A DNA stretch of 64,000 nt from Bradyrhizobium sp. NDS-1 (GTDB lineage: Bacteria; Pseudomonadota; Alphaproteobacteria; Rhizobiales; Xanthobacteraceae). A program made the translations under genes and the position numbers. The stretch lies in NCBI RefSeq assembly GCF_032918005.1, contig NZ_CP136628.1, positions 5,007,501 to 5,071,500 on the forward strand, in the 5' to 3' direction. This document shows, in pieces, positions 8,169 to 16,154 of this stretch. The notes below the pieces were generated by a model. It made no database searches. It was not told the DNA's origin and saw only the letters and a list, made by a program, of their open reading frames with translations. How positions within the stretch are numbered: position 1 is the stretch's first letter; the number at the start of each line of letters is the position of its first letter.

Positions 8169-9233
8169 CTACGCCGTAGCCCGGGCCAGCTCCGGCAGGC
8201 GGCGCGGCGACGGCCTGATCTCGACTGGTCTGCCCTGTTCGGTGATCGATCGCGAGGCCGCCTCGAGCACCTCGATCACGCGAAGCCCAGACCTGCCGCT
8301 CGAGACCGGCTGTCGCCCGGAGCGCACGCAATCAACGAAATGCTCGACCTCTGTTTGCAACGCTTCTTTAGGCGAGATATGCGGTGCCCACATGTCGCCC
8401 GCGCGATACCCGATCCGAAATTGATGCGCGCTCTCGGGGGGCCTGTCGAGTGTAATTCCCTTGTCGTAGACCTTCACCTTTTCGGTCGGCTCGAGATCGT
8501 CATAGACGATCATCTTCTTGCTGCCGCCAATGAACGTCTGTCGCACCTTGACAGGCGAGAGCCAGTTGACGCTGACGTGGGCCACGCATGAGTTGCCAAA
8601 GAACAGCGTGATGTGGGCCATGTTTTCCGGCGAACCGACAACATGGCACGACCCCGTCGCCGAAACCGCGATCGGCTCCTCATCGAGGATATGATCGATG
8701 ATGGAGATATCGTGCACGGCCAAGTCCCAGATCACATTTACGTCTTTTTGAAACAGCCCGAGACTGGAGCGTATGCTGTCGTAATAATAGATGTCTCCGA
8801 GCTCCTTCTTCAGCAATAGCTCCCGAATCTTCTGAACCGCCGGCGTGTAGAGAAAGGTGTGATCGACCATCAGCGTCAATCCGCGCCGGTCCGCCTCGTC
8901 AATCAAGCGTGACACCAGCTCCGAGCTCGGCGCCAGGGGCTTCTCGACTAACACGTGCTTGCCAGCTCTCAACGCAGCCATTGCCAGCTCGTAATGTGTG
9001 TGCACCGGCGTCGCGATGGCGATTGCGTCGATCGAGGCGTCCGTTAGCAGATCCTCATATCGCGTGGTGGTCGCTACCCCCGGGTACAGCTGCCCAATGG
9101 CCGCCAGCCTGCCTGGATCGAGGTCGCTGACGCTGACGACACCGGCGGCGGAATTGCTCGAAAAATTGCGGACGAGATTGGGACCCCAATAGCCGTATCC
9201 CACGACCCCGATTCCAAGCTGACTATCTCGCAT
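8169..9233 (-). CDS. Gfo/Idh/MocA-family NAD(P)-dependent oxidoreductase, probable sugar-nucleotide 3-dehydrogenase
   Basis: This 354-residue protein has the Rossmann motif GYGYWG (residues 12-17) and the family EKP motif (97-99), then MVDHTFLYTPA and DLAVHDISIIDHIL, which hold the active-site histidine/aspartate region. ATG 9233 is preceded by GAGGTC; the longer open frame upstream overlaps the wecC gene and lacks homology. In operons like this, Gfo/Idh members (WbpB, GnnA) oxidise C3 of UDP-GlcNAc or UDP-GlcNAcA before transamination. The sequence is not obviously closer to WbpB than to GnnA, so the substrate (uronic acid or neutral sugar) is open. Confidence 0.78.
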   Translation of the reverse strand: MRDSQLGIGVVGYGYWGPNLVRNFSSNSAAGVVSVSDLDPGRLAAIGQLYPGVATTTRYEDLLTDASIDAIAIATPVHTHYELAMAALRAGKHVLVEKPLAPSSELVSRLIDEADRRGLTLMVDHTFLYTPAVQKIRELLLKKELGDIYYYDSIRSSLGLFQKDVNVIWDLAVHDISIIDHILDEEPIAVSATGSCHVVGSPENMAHITLFFGNSCVAHVSVNWLSPVKVRQTFIGGSKKMIVYDDLEPTEKVKVYDKGITLDRPPESAHQFRIGYRAGDMWAPHISPKEALQTEVEHFVDCVRSGRQPVSSGRSGLRVIEVLEAASRSITEQGRPVEIRPSPRRLPELARATA

Positions 9234-9270
9234 ACTGACCTCGATCGATTCGGAATAGCGATACGGTACG

Positions 9271-10533
9271 TTAGGTTCGCGCAGGCATATCCTGCCATAT
9301 GCCTCGCGTATCGATGACGTCGAGGTGTCGCCGCTCTGCCAATGGCACCATTTTGAATTCATCATGATCGACGAGCAGAATCGCAATCTCGCAACTGCGC
9401 ATGGCTTCGTCGATGTTCACGAATGCGACGCGATAGTCGGCCAGTTGAGGAGGCAAATGGCGCAAATTCGGTTCAACAACCTTGATCCGCTCGCCGTATT
9501 TCGCCGCGAGATGCGTGGCTATCTCCATCGCCGGGCTTTCACGCAAGTCGTCGACATTGGCCTTGAACGTCAATCCACAACAAGCAACGTTCGCGTAGGG
9601 ATGATCGTCGATCAGCGCCTCTGCGCGCTCGATGACCTTGTGGGTCTTGGCGTTGTTTACGTCGCGGCTGGTTCGCATCACGCGCGCCAGGTCGGGGGCC
9701 GAGTCGATGATGAACCAGGGATCGACCGCAATGCAGTGCCCGCCTACGCCCGGTCCCGGTCGCAACACGTTCACGCGAGGGTGGCGGTTGGCGATGTCGA
9801 TTACTTCCCAGACGTTGATGTCGAACCGGTCACAAATCATCGAAAGCTCGTTGGCGAAAGCGATGTTGGTGTCGCGGAAGGCGTTCTCCGTCAGCTTGAC
9901 CAACTCGGCCGCTCGTGCGGTAGTACCGACGCAAGCTCCGCGAACGAACATCTTGTAGAAGCGTTGAGCACGCCGCGTGCAGGTTGGCGTAATCCCGCCG
10001 ATGCACCTGTCATTGTTGATAAGCTCGGTCAAGATCCGACCCGGCAACACGCGTTCGGGACAGTATGCGACGTAGACCGCTCCGTCCTCCTTGCCGTTGA
10101 CGCCTATGTGCAACTCCGGCCGGCGTCCAACGATTCGACTTGCGATGGCTTCGGTCGTCCCAATCGGCGAGGTCGATTCAAGAATGACAAGATTGCCGGG
10201 CACAAGAAGATCGATGATACTGTCGACGGCGGCATTCACGCTTGACAAGTCTGGATGGTTATCGTGATCGATCGGGGTCGGCACCGCGATGATGAACACG
10301 TCCGCCGGCCGCGGCTTTCTCGACGTCGTGAGCGCACCGCTCGACACGACTTTGGAAACAAGACCATCCAGATCTGGCTCGGCGATATGGATTTTTCCGG
10401 ACGCGACGGTGTCGACTATGCGTTCGTTGGTATCGATCCCGACGACCTGCAGCCCTCGGCTCGCAATTAGCGCCGCGGTCGGCAGCCCGATATAACCAAG
10501 TCCAATGACATCGATCTTTTGGAATTCAGGCAT
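9271..10533 (-). CDS. wecC: UDP-N-acetyl-D-mannosamine 6-dehydrogenase (WecC-type nucleotide-sugar dehydrogenase)
   Basis: This 420-residue protein has the NAD motif GLGYIG (residues 11-16), VPTPID, LESTSPIGTTE, and the catalytic-cysteine segment GPGVGGHCIAVDPWF with Cys267. AYCPERVLPGRILTELINND and FRDTNIAFANELSMI match enterobacterial WecC far better than the WbpA or Ugd types. It performs a two-step NAD-dependent oxidation of C6 to a carboxylate, giving UDP-ManNAcA. It begins inside the last codons of wecB (overlap 8 bases), so the two are translationally coupled and act in sequence. Confidence in the subfamily is high from recalled motifs, not from an alignment. Confidence 0.87.
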   Translation of the reverse strand: MPEFQKIDVIGLGYIGLPTAALIASRGLQVVGIDTNERIVDTVASGKIHIAEPDLDGLVSKVVSSGALTTSRKPRPADVFIIAVPTPIDHDNHPDLSSVNAAVDSIIDLLVPGNLVILESTSPIGTTEAIASRIVGRRPELHIGVNGKEDGAVYVAYCPERVLPGRILTELINNDRCIGGITPTCTRRAQRFYKMFVRGACVGTTARAAELVKLTENAFRDTNIAFANELSMICDRFDINVWEVIDIANRHPRVNVLRPGPGVGGHCIAVDPWFIIDSAPDLARVMRTSRDVNNAKTHKVIERAEALIDDHPYANVACCGLTFKANVDDLRESPAMEIATHLAAKYGERIKVVEPNLRHLPPQLADYRVAFVNIDEAMRSCEIAILLVDHDEFKMVPLAERRHLDVIDTRGIWQDMPART

Positions 10534-11650
10534 CGAGAAGAACCTTCACGATCCGCTCACTCGCGTGCCCGTCACCAAACGGGTTGTGCGAGCGCGCCAT
10601 GGCAGCATAAGTCTCGTCGTCGTCGAGGAGGCGAAAAGTCTCCGCAACGATCCTGTCATAGTTTGCACCGACCAGGCGCGCTGTGCCCGCCTCTACTCCC
10701 TCGGGACGCTCGGTGGTCTCGCGCATCACCAGGACGGGCTTCCCGAAAGTTGGGGCCTCCTCCTGTACTCCGCCTGAATCTGTCAGGACCAGGTAGGACA
10801 ACGATAGCAAGCTCACGAAGTCCGTGTACTCCTGAGGGGAGATGAGGGCGACTCGCGGGTGGTCCGACAATCGCGACGCAAACAGATCACGAACATTCGG
10901 ATTTGGATGAACGGGAAGCACCACGGCAACGTCCTCACGCCGCAGGATCGTCTCCAGTGCGTTCACGATATTGGTAACCCCGCCGCCGAAGTTTTCCCTG
11001 CGATGGCAAGTCACCAGGATGATGCGCCGATTGCCGTAACGCTGCTTGATGCCGTCCCATCGGCACGAGAGTCCTGGGTCGGATTCGACCATCGCTTTCG
11101 CGAGAATGAGAGCATCCACTACCGTGTTTCCGGTAACGTGAATGCGGTCATTCGAGACGTTTTCGGAACGCAGCGCTTGCGCAGCGCGCTCTGTGGGGGC
11201 GAAATGCTGATCGGCGATCGAGCCGACGATCTTGCGGTTCACCTCCTCGGGCCACGGGGCGTAGATGTCGCCGCTACGCAGTCCAGCCTCGATGTGCGAG
11301 ACCGGTATACGATGATAATAGGATGCCAGCGCACCCGCCATGGCGGTTGCCGTGTCGCCTTGGACAATGACCCTGGTGGGCTTCAGCTTTTCGAGGAGTT
11401 CGCCGACTTGTCCGAGCAGCCGGGCGGTCAGGTGATCCAGAGTCTGATTGGTCGTCATCACGTTCAGATCAAAATCCGGGACCACTTTGGCCAGCTTAAG
11501 GACTTGATCAAGCAAGTGCCGATGCTGCGCCGTCGCACAGACTGTTACGGAGAGGTCCTTGCTCTGCTCGGCCTTGAGCCGGTTGATGACCGGAAAGAGC
11601 TTGATTGCTTCCGGCCGGGTTCCCAGAAGGATAAAAAAATGCTTCCGCAC
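10526..11650 (-). CDS. wecB: UDP-N-acetylglucosamine 2-epimerase, non-hydrolysing
   Basis: This 374-residue protein has the expected length and motifs of the family: LLGTRPEAIKLFPVI at the N-terminus, VQGDTATAMAGALASYY, HIEAGLRSGDIYAPWPEE, VTCHRRENFG, and the UDP-binding LTDSGGVQEEAP with RETTERPEGVEAGTARLVG. It interconverts UDP-GlcNAc and UDP-ManNAc in the cytosol. It lies between the WecG-type transferase gene (11654) and wecC (9271). The catalytic residues of the family (Asp and Glu in the first domain, His in EAGLR-HR context) are all present. Confidence 0.92.
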   Translation of the reverse strand: MRKHFFILLGTRPEAIKLFPVINRLKAEQSKDLSVTVCATAQHRHLLDQVLKLAKVVPDFDLNVMTTNQTLDHLTARLLGQVGELLEKLKPTRVIVQGDTATAMAGALASYYHRIPVSHIEAGLRSGDIYAPWPEEVNRKIVGSIADQHFAPTERAAQALRSENVSNDRIHVTGNTVVDALILAKAMVESDPGLSCRWDGIKQRYGNRRIILVTCHRRENFGGGVTNIVNALETILRREDVAVVLPVHPNPNVRDLFASRLSDHPRVALISPQEYTDFVSLLSLSYLVLTDSGGVQEEAPTFGKPVLVMRETTERPEGVEAGTARLVGANYDRIVAETFRLLDDDETYAAMARSHNPFGDGHASERIVKVLLDA

Positions 11651-11653
11651 GCC

Positions 11654-12448
11654 TCAACCTCCGATCCGGCTCGTACCAGGCGGAAGAGGGCCAGGCGGAG
11701 CAAGCGGATGCCGAAGCGCCTGCCTGATGAGAGCTTGCGCCAGGACGCCCGCAAACAGCGTATTGGTCGTGGCGTAACGCCACCACATCCGCCCAGGCTC
11801 CTGATAGATGCGGTAGAGCCATTCGAGGCCGAGCTTCTGAATCTGGACCGGCGCGCGCCGAACCGTGCCTGCCAGAATGTCGAATGAACCACCCACGCCC
11901 ATGATGAAAGGCACGCCGAGATCATCGCGGTGGGCGGCGAGAAAGCGCTCTTTTCGAGGCGTCGGCATGCCGATGAAGAGACAATCGGCCGCGCTGGATC
12001 GGATGTCGCGTACGACGTCACCCTCCTGCTCGCGCTTGAAGTAGCCATCGCGCCAGCCTGCGAAGACAAGTGAAGGATGTTTCTCGCGCGCAACCTGCAT
12101 CGCCTGGTTCAATACGACGGGAGTAGCGCCAAGGAAGTAGGGCTTGAAGCCGTCCTGCGCACATACCGCGAGCAACTCGGAAAGGAGATCCACACCAGCA
12201 ACCCGTGACGTCGCCGGAAGGCCCAGCGCTCGAGCGCCCCAGACGATCCCCATGCCGTCGAGGCCGACAACGTCGCTGTTGGCGACATCGGCCGCCAGTA
12301 TGGGATCGGATCTCATATTGATGAACTTGGCGACGTTCAGCGCCACATGTTGCAGCCGCCGGCGGCTGCGCATAGCGCCGCGCGCGAGATCGACGGTCTC
12401 GGCCATCGTCAGCAGGTCGACGGGACATCCCAGAAATGAGGCGCGCAT
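11654..12448 (-). CDS. WecG/TagA/CpsF-family glycosyltransferase, probable ManNAcA/ManNAc transferase
   Basis: This 264-residue protein has the GT26 hallmarks: LNVAKFINMRSDP, VGLDGMGIVWGAR, RVAGVDLLSEL, YFLGATP, FIGMPTPRKERFL and GVGGSFDILAGTVRRAP with a C-terminal basic segment. E. coli WecG adds ManNAcA from UDP-ManNAcA to lipid I of enterobacterial common antigen, and the immediate downstream genes here encode WecB and WecC, which make that donor. It is the first gene of the long minus-strand operon; GGAG lies 12 bases before the ATG. It is probably a peripheral membrane enzyme acting on an undecaprenyl-diphosphate sugar. Confidence 0.85.
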   Translation of the reverse strand: MRASFLGCPVDLLTMAETVDLARGAMRSRRRLQHVALNVAKFINMRSDPILAADVANSDVVGLDGMGIVWGARALGLPATSRVAGVDLLSELLAVCAQDGFKPYFLGATPVVLNQAMQVAREKHPSLVFAGWRDGYFKREQEGDVVRDIRSSAADCLFIGMPTPRKERFLAAHRDDLGVPFIMGVGGSFDILAGTVRRAPVQIQKLGLEWLYRIYQEPGRMWWRYATTNTLFAGVLAQALIRQALRHPLAPPGPLPPGTSRIGG

Positions 12449-12629
12449 TGGAACCTACTCCAAAAAATCCGAGTCCGGTTTAAATTTGCATTTAACATTA
12501 TTATAGAGATAATACGCAGCAGATATTTAATTGCAAGGTTTAAATGGATCGAAATGCGCGGCAAAAACGAGGCCTCTACGCAAACGCGCCAGCAACAATC
12601 AACGCCAACTTAAATGGAGGAATTAATTG
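12449..12629 (+). promoter_or_regulatory. Divergent AT-rich promoter region with a TTTAATTGCA element
   Basis: This 181-base gap separates the divergent wecG-type and GT2 genes and must hold both promoters. It is far richer in A+T than its surroundings (12478-12550). The element TTTAATTGCA followed by AGG and TTTAAATGG (12526-12547) is closely repeated at 40033-40052. GGAGG at 12616-12620 is the ribosome site of the plus-strand gene. I cannot assign -35/-10 boxes with confidence. The AT-rich makeup suits binding by H-NS or MucR/Ros-like proteins, which is inference. Confidence 0.5.
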
Positions 12630-13517
12630 ATGATTTCGGTCATCATTCCCCATCTTAATCACACCGACGCGCTGGAAGCCTGTTTACGCAGCCTGGACGC
12701 ACAGACCCTGACTCGGGACGCGTTCGAGATCGTCGTGGTGGACAACGGTTCGGCAACGCCCCCACTCGACGTCGTTGCGCGTCATCCTGGTGTACGACTG
12801 CAGCACGAACTGCATCCGGGCCCTGGCCCGGCGCGAAATGCAGGCGTCGCCGCCGCCAAAGGCGAGATCCTCGCCTTCATCGACGCCGATTGTAGAGCTC
12901 ATCCGGATTGGCTGAGCAGCGTGATGGCATGGTCCTACTCATCGCCAGCCGGCACGGTTCTCGGGGGCGACGTTCGCATTTGGCGGCCGCAGAATACGGA
13001 GCTTGACGCCATCGCGGCCTACGAGAGCGTCTTCGCGTATCGCTTCAAGCTCTATATCGAGCGGCACGGTTATTCCGGTACTGGCAATATGGCGCTGTTC
13101 CGCCGCGACTTCGATCGCGTCGGTCCCTTTGCCGGCATTGACGTAGCCGAAGATATGGAATGGGGGCAGCGCGCGCTACGCGCAGGACTTCGATTTCGAT
13201 ACATCCCAGAAATGATCGTGTTCCATCCGGCTCGCGGCTCTCTCCAGGAGCTCTACACCAAGTGGGACCGACACATCGCACACTATCGCAACATGGCGGA
13301 AGGTAAACCTGTCTGGCAATTGCGCTGGATCGCGCAAGCGTTGCTCGTCTTCGCATCACTCGCGCCAAACGCAGTGACTGTGCTGACCAGCGACCGCCTA
13401 CATGGCACCGGCGTCCGCCTCAAAGCAATTGCCGTGTTGTGTGCTGTCCGGACGCACCGCGCCGTGACCATGCTCTCGCACTTGCGAGGTCGACGGGCGG
13501 TCGCCTGGAACCGTTAG
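12630..13517 (+). CDS. Family 2 glycosyltransferase
   Basis: This 295-residue protein is a GT-A fold enzyme: ISVIIPHLNHTDALEACLRSL at the start, FEIVVVDNGS, GPGPARNAGVAAAKGEILAFIDADC with the DxD motif, and SGTGNMALFRRDFDRVGPF followed by an EDMEWGQRAL acidic motif. A short hydrophobic stretch near residue 230 (ALLVFASLAPNAV) may anchor it to the inner membrane. The start is ATG 12630, nine bases after GGAGG; the TTG just before it is less likely. It is alone on the plus strand among minus-strand operons and converges with the 13533 gene. Donor and acceptor are unknown. Confidence 0.85.
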   Translation: MISVIIPHLNHTDALEACLRSLDAQTLTRDAFEIVVVDNGSATPPLDVVARHPGVRLQHELHPGPGPARNAGVAAAKGEILAFIDADCRAHPDWLSSVMAWSYSSPAGTVLGGDVRIWRPQNTELDAIAAYESVFAYRFKLYIERHGYSGTGNMALFRRDFDRVGPFAGIDVAEDMEWGQRALRAGLRFRYIPEMIVFHPARGSLQELYTKWDRHIAHYRNMAEGKPVWQLRWIAQALLVFASLAPNAVTVLTSDRLHGTGVRLKAIAVLCAVRTHRAVTMLSHLRGRRAVAWNR

Positions 13518-13532
13518 CGAAACGGAATTTCG

Positions 13533-14705
13533 TCAGACGCCATCAAAGGCACAATTGTGTGTCAACTCCGGCAGATCAGTACGTCGCCCGAATGACCACA
13601 GGATCCAACCCAGCTCGTAGCTGCGGCATTCAAGCCGAACTTCCACATTCGCAGCGTCGATCAGCCGCCCCTTGTTTCCGAGCCAGGCGTTCTTGAATGC
13701 GCGCAACACCCGCGGCGCCTTTGTCCTCGATTCACCCTTGCGAACCTGCGAGCGGACAGTCAGGTTCAGTTCGGGAACGAGCATGGCCCGCCCCAGTTGA
13801 TTGTGGCCAAGGACCCAGTTGAACCCCTTGACCAGGGCGTCCCGCGATTGCCTCTGCCCAAAGCGCTCGGCCCATTCCAGCAGCGCCGGGGCCATTCCAT
13901 ACTGATGGACCGAATAGACTTCGTAGAAATCAATGACGCGGCCGCTCAGCGCGTCGAAAAACCAAGGCCATTCACCTTGCGGGCCTTGGAGCATTATCAG
14001 ATTACGAACGCAAGTATCGGCCATGACAAGCGCGGACGCGTCGCCGGAAAACTCGCCATACTGATAACAGGCGATCGAGAGGTAGGTCTGCGTCGCAAAC
14101 GACGAGAACCGGCGACGAAGGCCAAACGGTGCATCGAAGAACAATCCCGATTCGCTGTGGAAGCGCTCCTTCAAAAGGCGATAAAGCGGCATGGCGTAGC
14201 GCCACCACTCGTTCTCGCCTGCCCTCGCCTGGGCCACGACTCCGGTGAGCAGCATGCCAAGATCCTGCGCCCGGAAGCTCTTCCACCGGCCCTCATCGGA
14301 AAGAATGGCTCTCAGCTCGCATTTGACCGGGTCCGGTATTTCGAGACCAAGTTCGGCGGCGCTCCATAGCGCCATGCCGAAGGCATACTTCCTTACCGGA
14401 AGCTGCGTGAGTTGCAGAGCGTTGCGACGGAATATCTCGGGAATATCAATGCCACTTGGAACTTCGGCAACGCGCGACATGCCGAGAAGAACGTTGAGGG
14501 TATAGAATACGTCGCTGCTTGGTATCGACTCGTTTGGCGACTGACGTCCATCGAGATGGTAGATATGCGACCACCGCCGGTGTTCAGGTAGCCAACAACG
14601 CTCTAGCCCGTTGAGCGCGTAATTCACCAATGGTGCATTTTGCGAGAGCGTACTCGCCGCCGTAGGCACCACGAGCTTCACTCCAAAGTTCGGACTAATC
14701 ATCAT
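13533..14705 (-). CDS. Uncharacterised 390-residue protein, possible alpha/alpha-barrel carbohydrate-active fold
   Basis: I do not recognise the family. The protein is rich in Trp, Tyr and aromatic helices (RRWSHIYHLDGRQSPNES, FATQTYLSIACYQYGEFSG, WPWFFDAL, DFYEVYSVHQYGMAPALLEWAE) spaced about 50-60 residues apart. This recalls six-hairpin glycoside hydrolase/lyase or terpene-cyclase-like toroids, but no catalytic pair can be asserted. No signal peptide is visible. The start is ATG 14705 (ATGATG); the open frame extends six codons further to a TTG. It is the last gene of the secretion operon, 24 bases after the HlyD stop, so it may act on the secreted protein or its glycan. Confidence 0.6.
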   Translation of the reverse strand: MMISPNFGVKLVVPTAASTLSQNAPLVNYALNGLERCWLPEHRRWSHIYHLDGRQSPNESIPSSDVFYTLNVLLGMSRVAEVPSGIDIPEIFRRNALQLTQLPVRKYAFGMALWSAAELGLEIPDPVKCELRAILSDEGRWKSFRAQDLGMLLTGVVAQARAGENEWWRYAMPLYRLLKERFHSESGLFFDAPFGLRRRFSSFATQTYLSIACYQYGEFSGDASALVMADTCVRNLIMLQGPQGEWPWFFDALSGRVIDFYEVYSVHQYGMAPALLEWAERFGQRQSRDALVKGFNWVLGHNQLGRAMLVPELNLTVRSQVRKGESRTKAPRVLRAFKNAWLGNKGRLIDAANVEVRLECRSYELGWILWSFGRRTDLPELTHNCAFDGV

Positions 14706-14729
14706 GGTGAACCGCCATTCCAAGCCGGG

Positions 14730-16154
14730 TTAGTATTCTCGAATGCTTTCATCCAATCCGCGTAGCAACGGATAGAGGAAGTAGGAAATCACGGTGCGCT
14801 TGCCGACTTTCAGTTCGGCCGTAACCGCCATGCCTGGAATCAGTTGAATGCGCTCGGGCGGCAGCCGAAGGTGCGTGTCCAACAAATCGACCAGTACGCG
14901 GTAATAGGGAGCTGGCGCGTGGCCCGCACCTTCGGCCTTCGGATCCGGCGAGAACGTGTCCTGACTGACGACGCGGACTTCTCCCGTCGCAGTTCCATAC
15001 TTCTGGAAAGGAAATGCTTCGAACTTGATGCGGACCGCTTGTCCAAGCGCCACCTGGCCGATATCACGCCCCTCGACTTTGACCTCCGCCTGCAGCGGCA
15101 CGTCGCGCGGGACTAGGACGAACAGCGTTTCCGCTTCGCGAACGACCGAGCCCACTGTGCGATTTGCGATCTCCAACACCACGGCGTCTGCGGGCGCTTG
15201 CAGGACGATCAACTGTCGTCGAAGCTCGGCCTTCTTCAATTCCTCTGCTGCGCTATTCCGCTTCGGCACCGTCTCCGCCAGTTCCTGGTAGGTCGTGCGG
15301 CGGAATTCCTCGGCAAAGACCTTCTGGTCAGCACGGGCTTTCTCCAGCCGATGCGCACTGTCGGCGATACTGCCGCGAACGCGTGCCAAATTGCTCTCAA
15401 TCTCGAGCCGCGCATCACGAGACAGCAGGAAGTTCAACCTCGAGCCGACCTCCTTGTCCATCAGCGTGCTGCGCATGGCTTCTATCGCGCGCATGGTGTC
15501 GAGCCGCTGAAGAAGGACCCCCTCTTCATCCTTCGCTGTCTTGAGATTGGCTTGGGCGGAAGCGATCTGTGTGTCGTAGTTCTGGATCTGCGCCTGATAA
15601 GCGGCTCTCCTCTGCAGAAACACCTTGCCCTGCAGGATCTGGTCTGCATTCGTGAGCTCCTTGACCGCATACTCGGTCCCATCCAGTTCGGCGCCCAGGC
15701 GATCGATCGAGGCATCCAATCCGGCCACTCTGCCGCGCAACTGGTCGAAATCCGCCTGCGAGAAGGTTGGATCGAGGGTCGCCAGAACGTAGCCGCGGTT
15801 GACACGATCACCGGCCTTCACGTGGATTTCGCGGATGACCGATGTTTCCAGGGGCTGCACGACCAAGTTCGGACGTGTCGTGGTTAGTTTGCCTTGCGCC
15901 GTGACGATCATCTCCACTTGCGAAACCGATGCCCAGGTCACTGCAAAGACGATCAGTGCAAGTACGCCGTAGAGAGTGAGACGCGCCAGCCGCGGCGGCG
16001 CTTGCTGCTCCACCTCGGCTGCATCGGACTGGAACTCTGCGATCAATCGCGCTGGCCTCGGGGCCGGCCTGACCTTTCGGCGCCGCTCGACCGTCCTGGC
16101 CACGACCAGTCCGTCCGGACTTGCATCCGCGCGTGATTGCCTCGTCTGCTTCAT
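14730..16154 (-). CDS. HlyD-family periplasmic adaptor of a type I secretion system
   Basis: This 474-residue protein has a cytosolic N-terminal tail, one membrane segment (LTLYGVLALIVFAVTWASVS), a split lipoyl domain (VVQPLETSVIREIHVKAGDRVNRG), a long coiled-coil hairpin, and the C-terminal beta-barrel ending YPLLRGLDESIREY, the characteristic end of HlyD/PrsE adaptors. It bridges the inner-membrane ATPase to a TolC-type channel, which is not encoded here. The start ATG 16154 overlaps the TGA of the ATPase gene (ATGA). The open frame extends 16 codons upstream into the ATPase gene, which I disregard. Confidence 0.9.
   Translation of the reverse strand: MKQTRQSRADASPDGLVVARTVERRRKVRPAPRPARLIAEFQSDAAEVEQQAPPRLARLTLYGVLALIVFAVTWASVSQVEMIVTAQGKLTTTRPNLVVQPLETSVIREIHVKAGDRVNRGYVLATLDPTFSQADFDQLRGRVAGLDASIDRLGAELDGTEYAVKELTNADQILQGKVFLQRRAAYQAQIQNYDTQIASAQANLKTAKDEEGVLLQRLDTMRAIEAMRSTLMDKEVGSRLNFLLSRDARLEIESNLARVRGSIADSAHRLEKARADQKVFAEEFRRTTYQELAETVPKRNSAAEELKKAELRRQLIVLQAPADAVVLEIANRTVGSVVREAETLFVLVPRDVPLQAEVKVEGRDIGQVALGQAVRIKFEAFPFQKYGTATGEVRVVSQDTFSPDPKAEGAGHAPAPYYRVLVDLLDTHLRLPPERIQLIPGMAVTAELKVGKRTVISYFLYPLLRGLDESIREY

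Noticed and set aside
13518..13532. CGAAA-N5-TTTCG inverted repeat between convergent genes as a terminator
   Set aside because: Only a five-base stem with two GC pairs and no T run, too weak to call.
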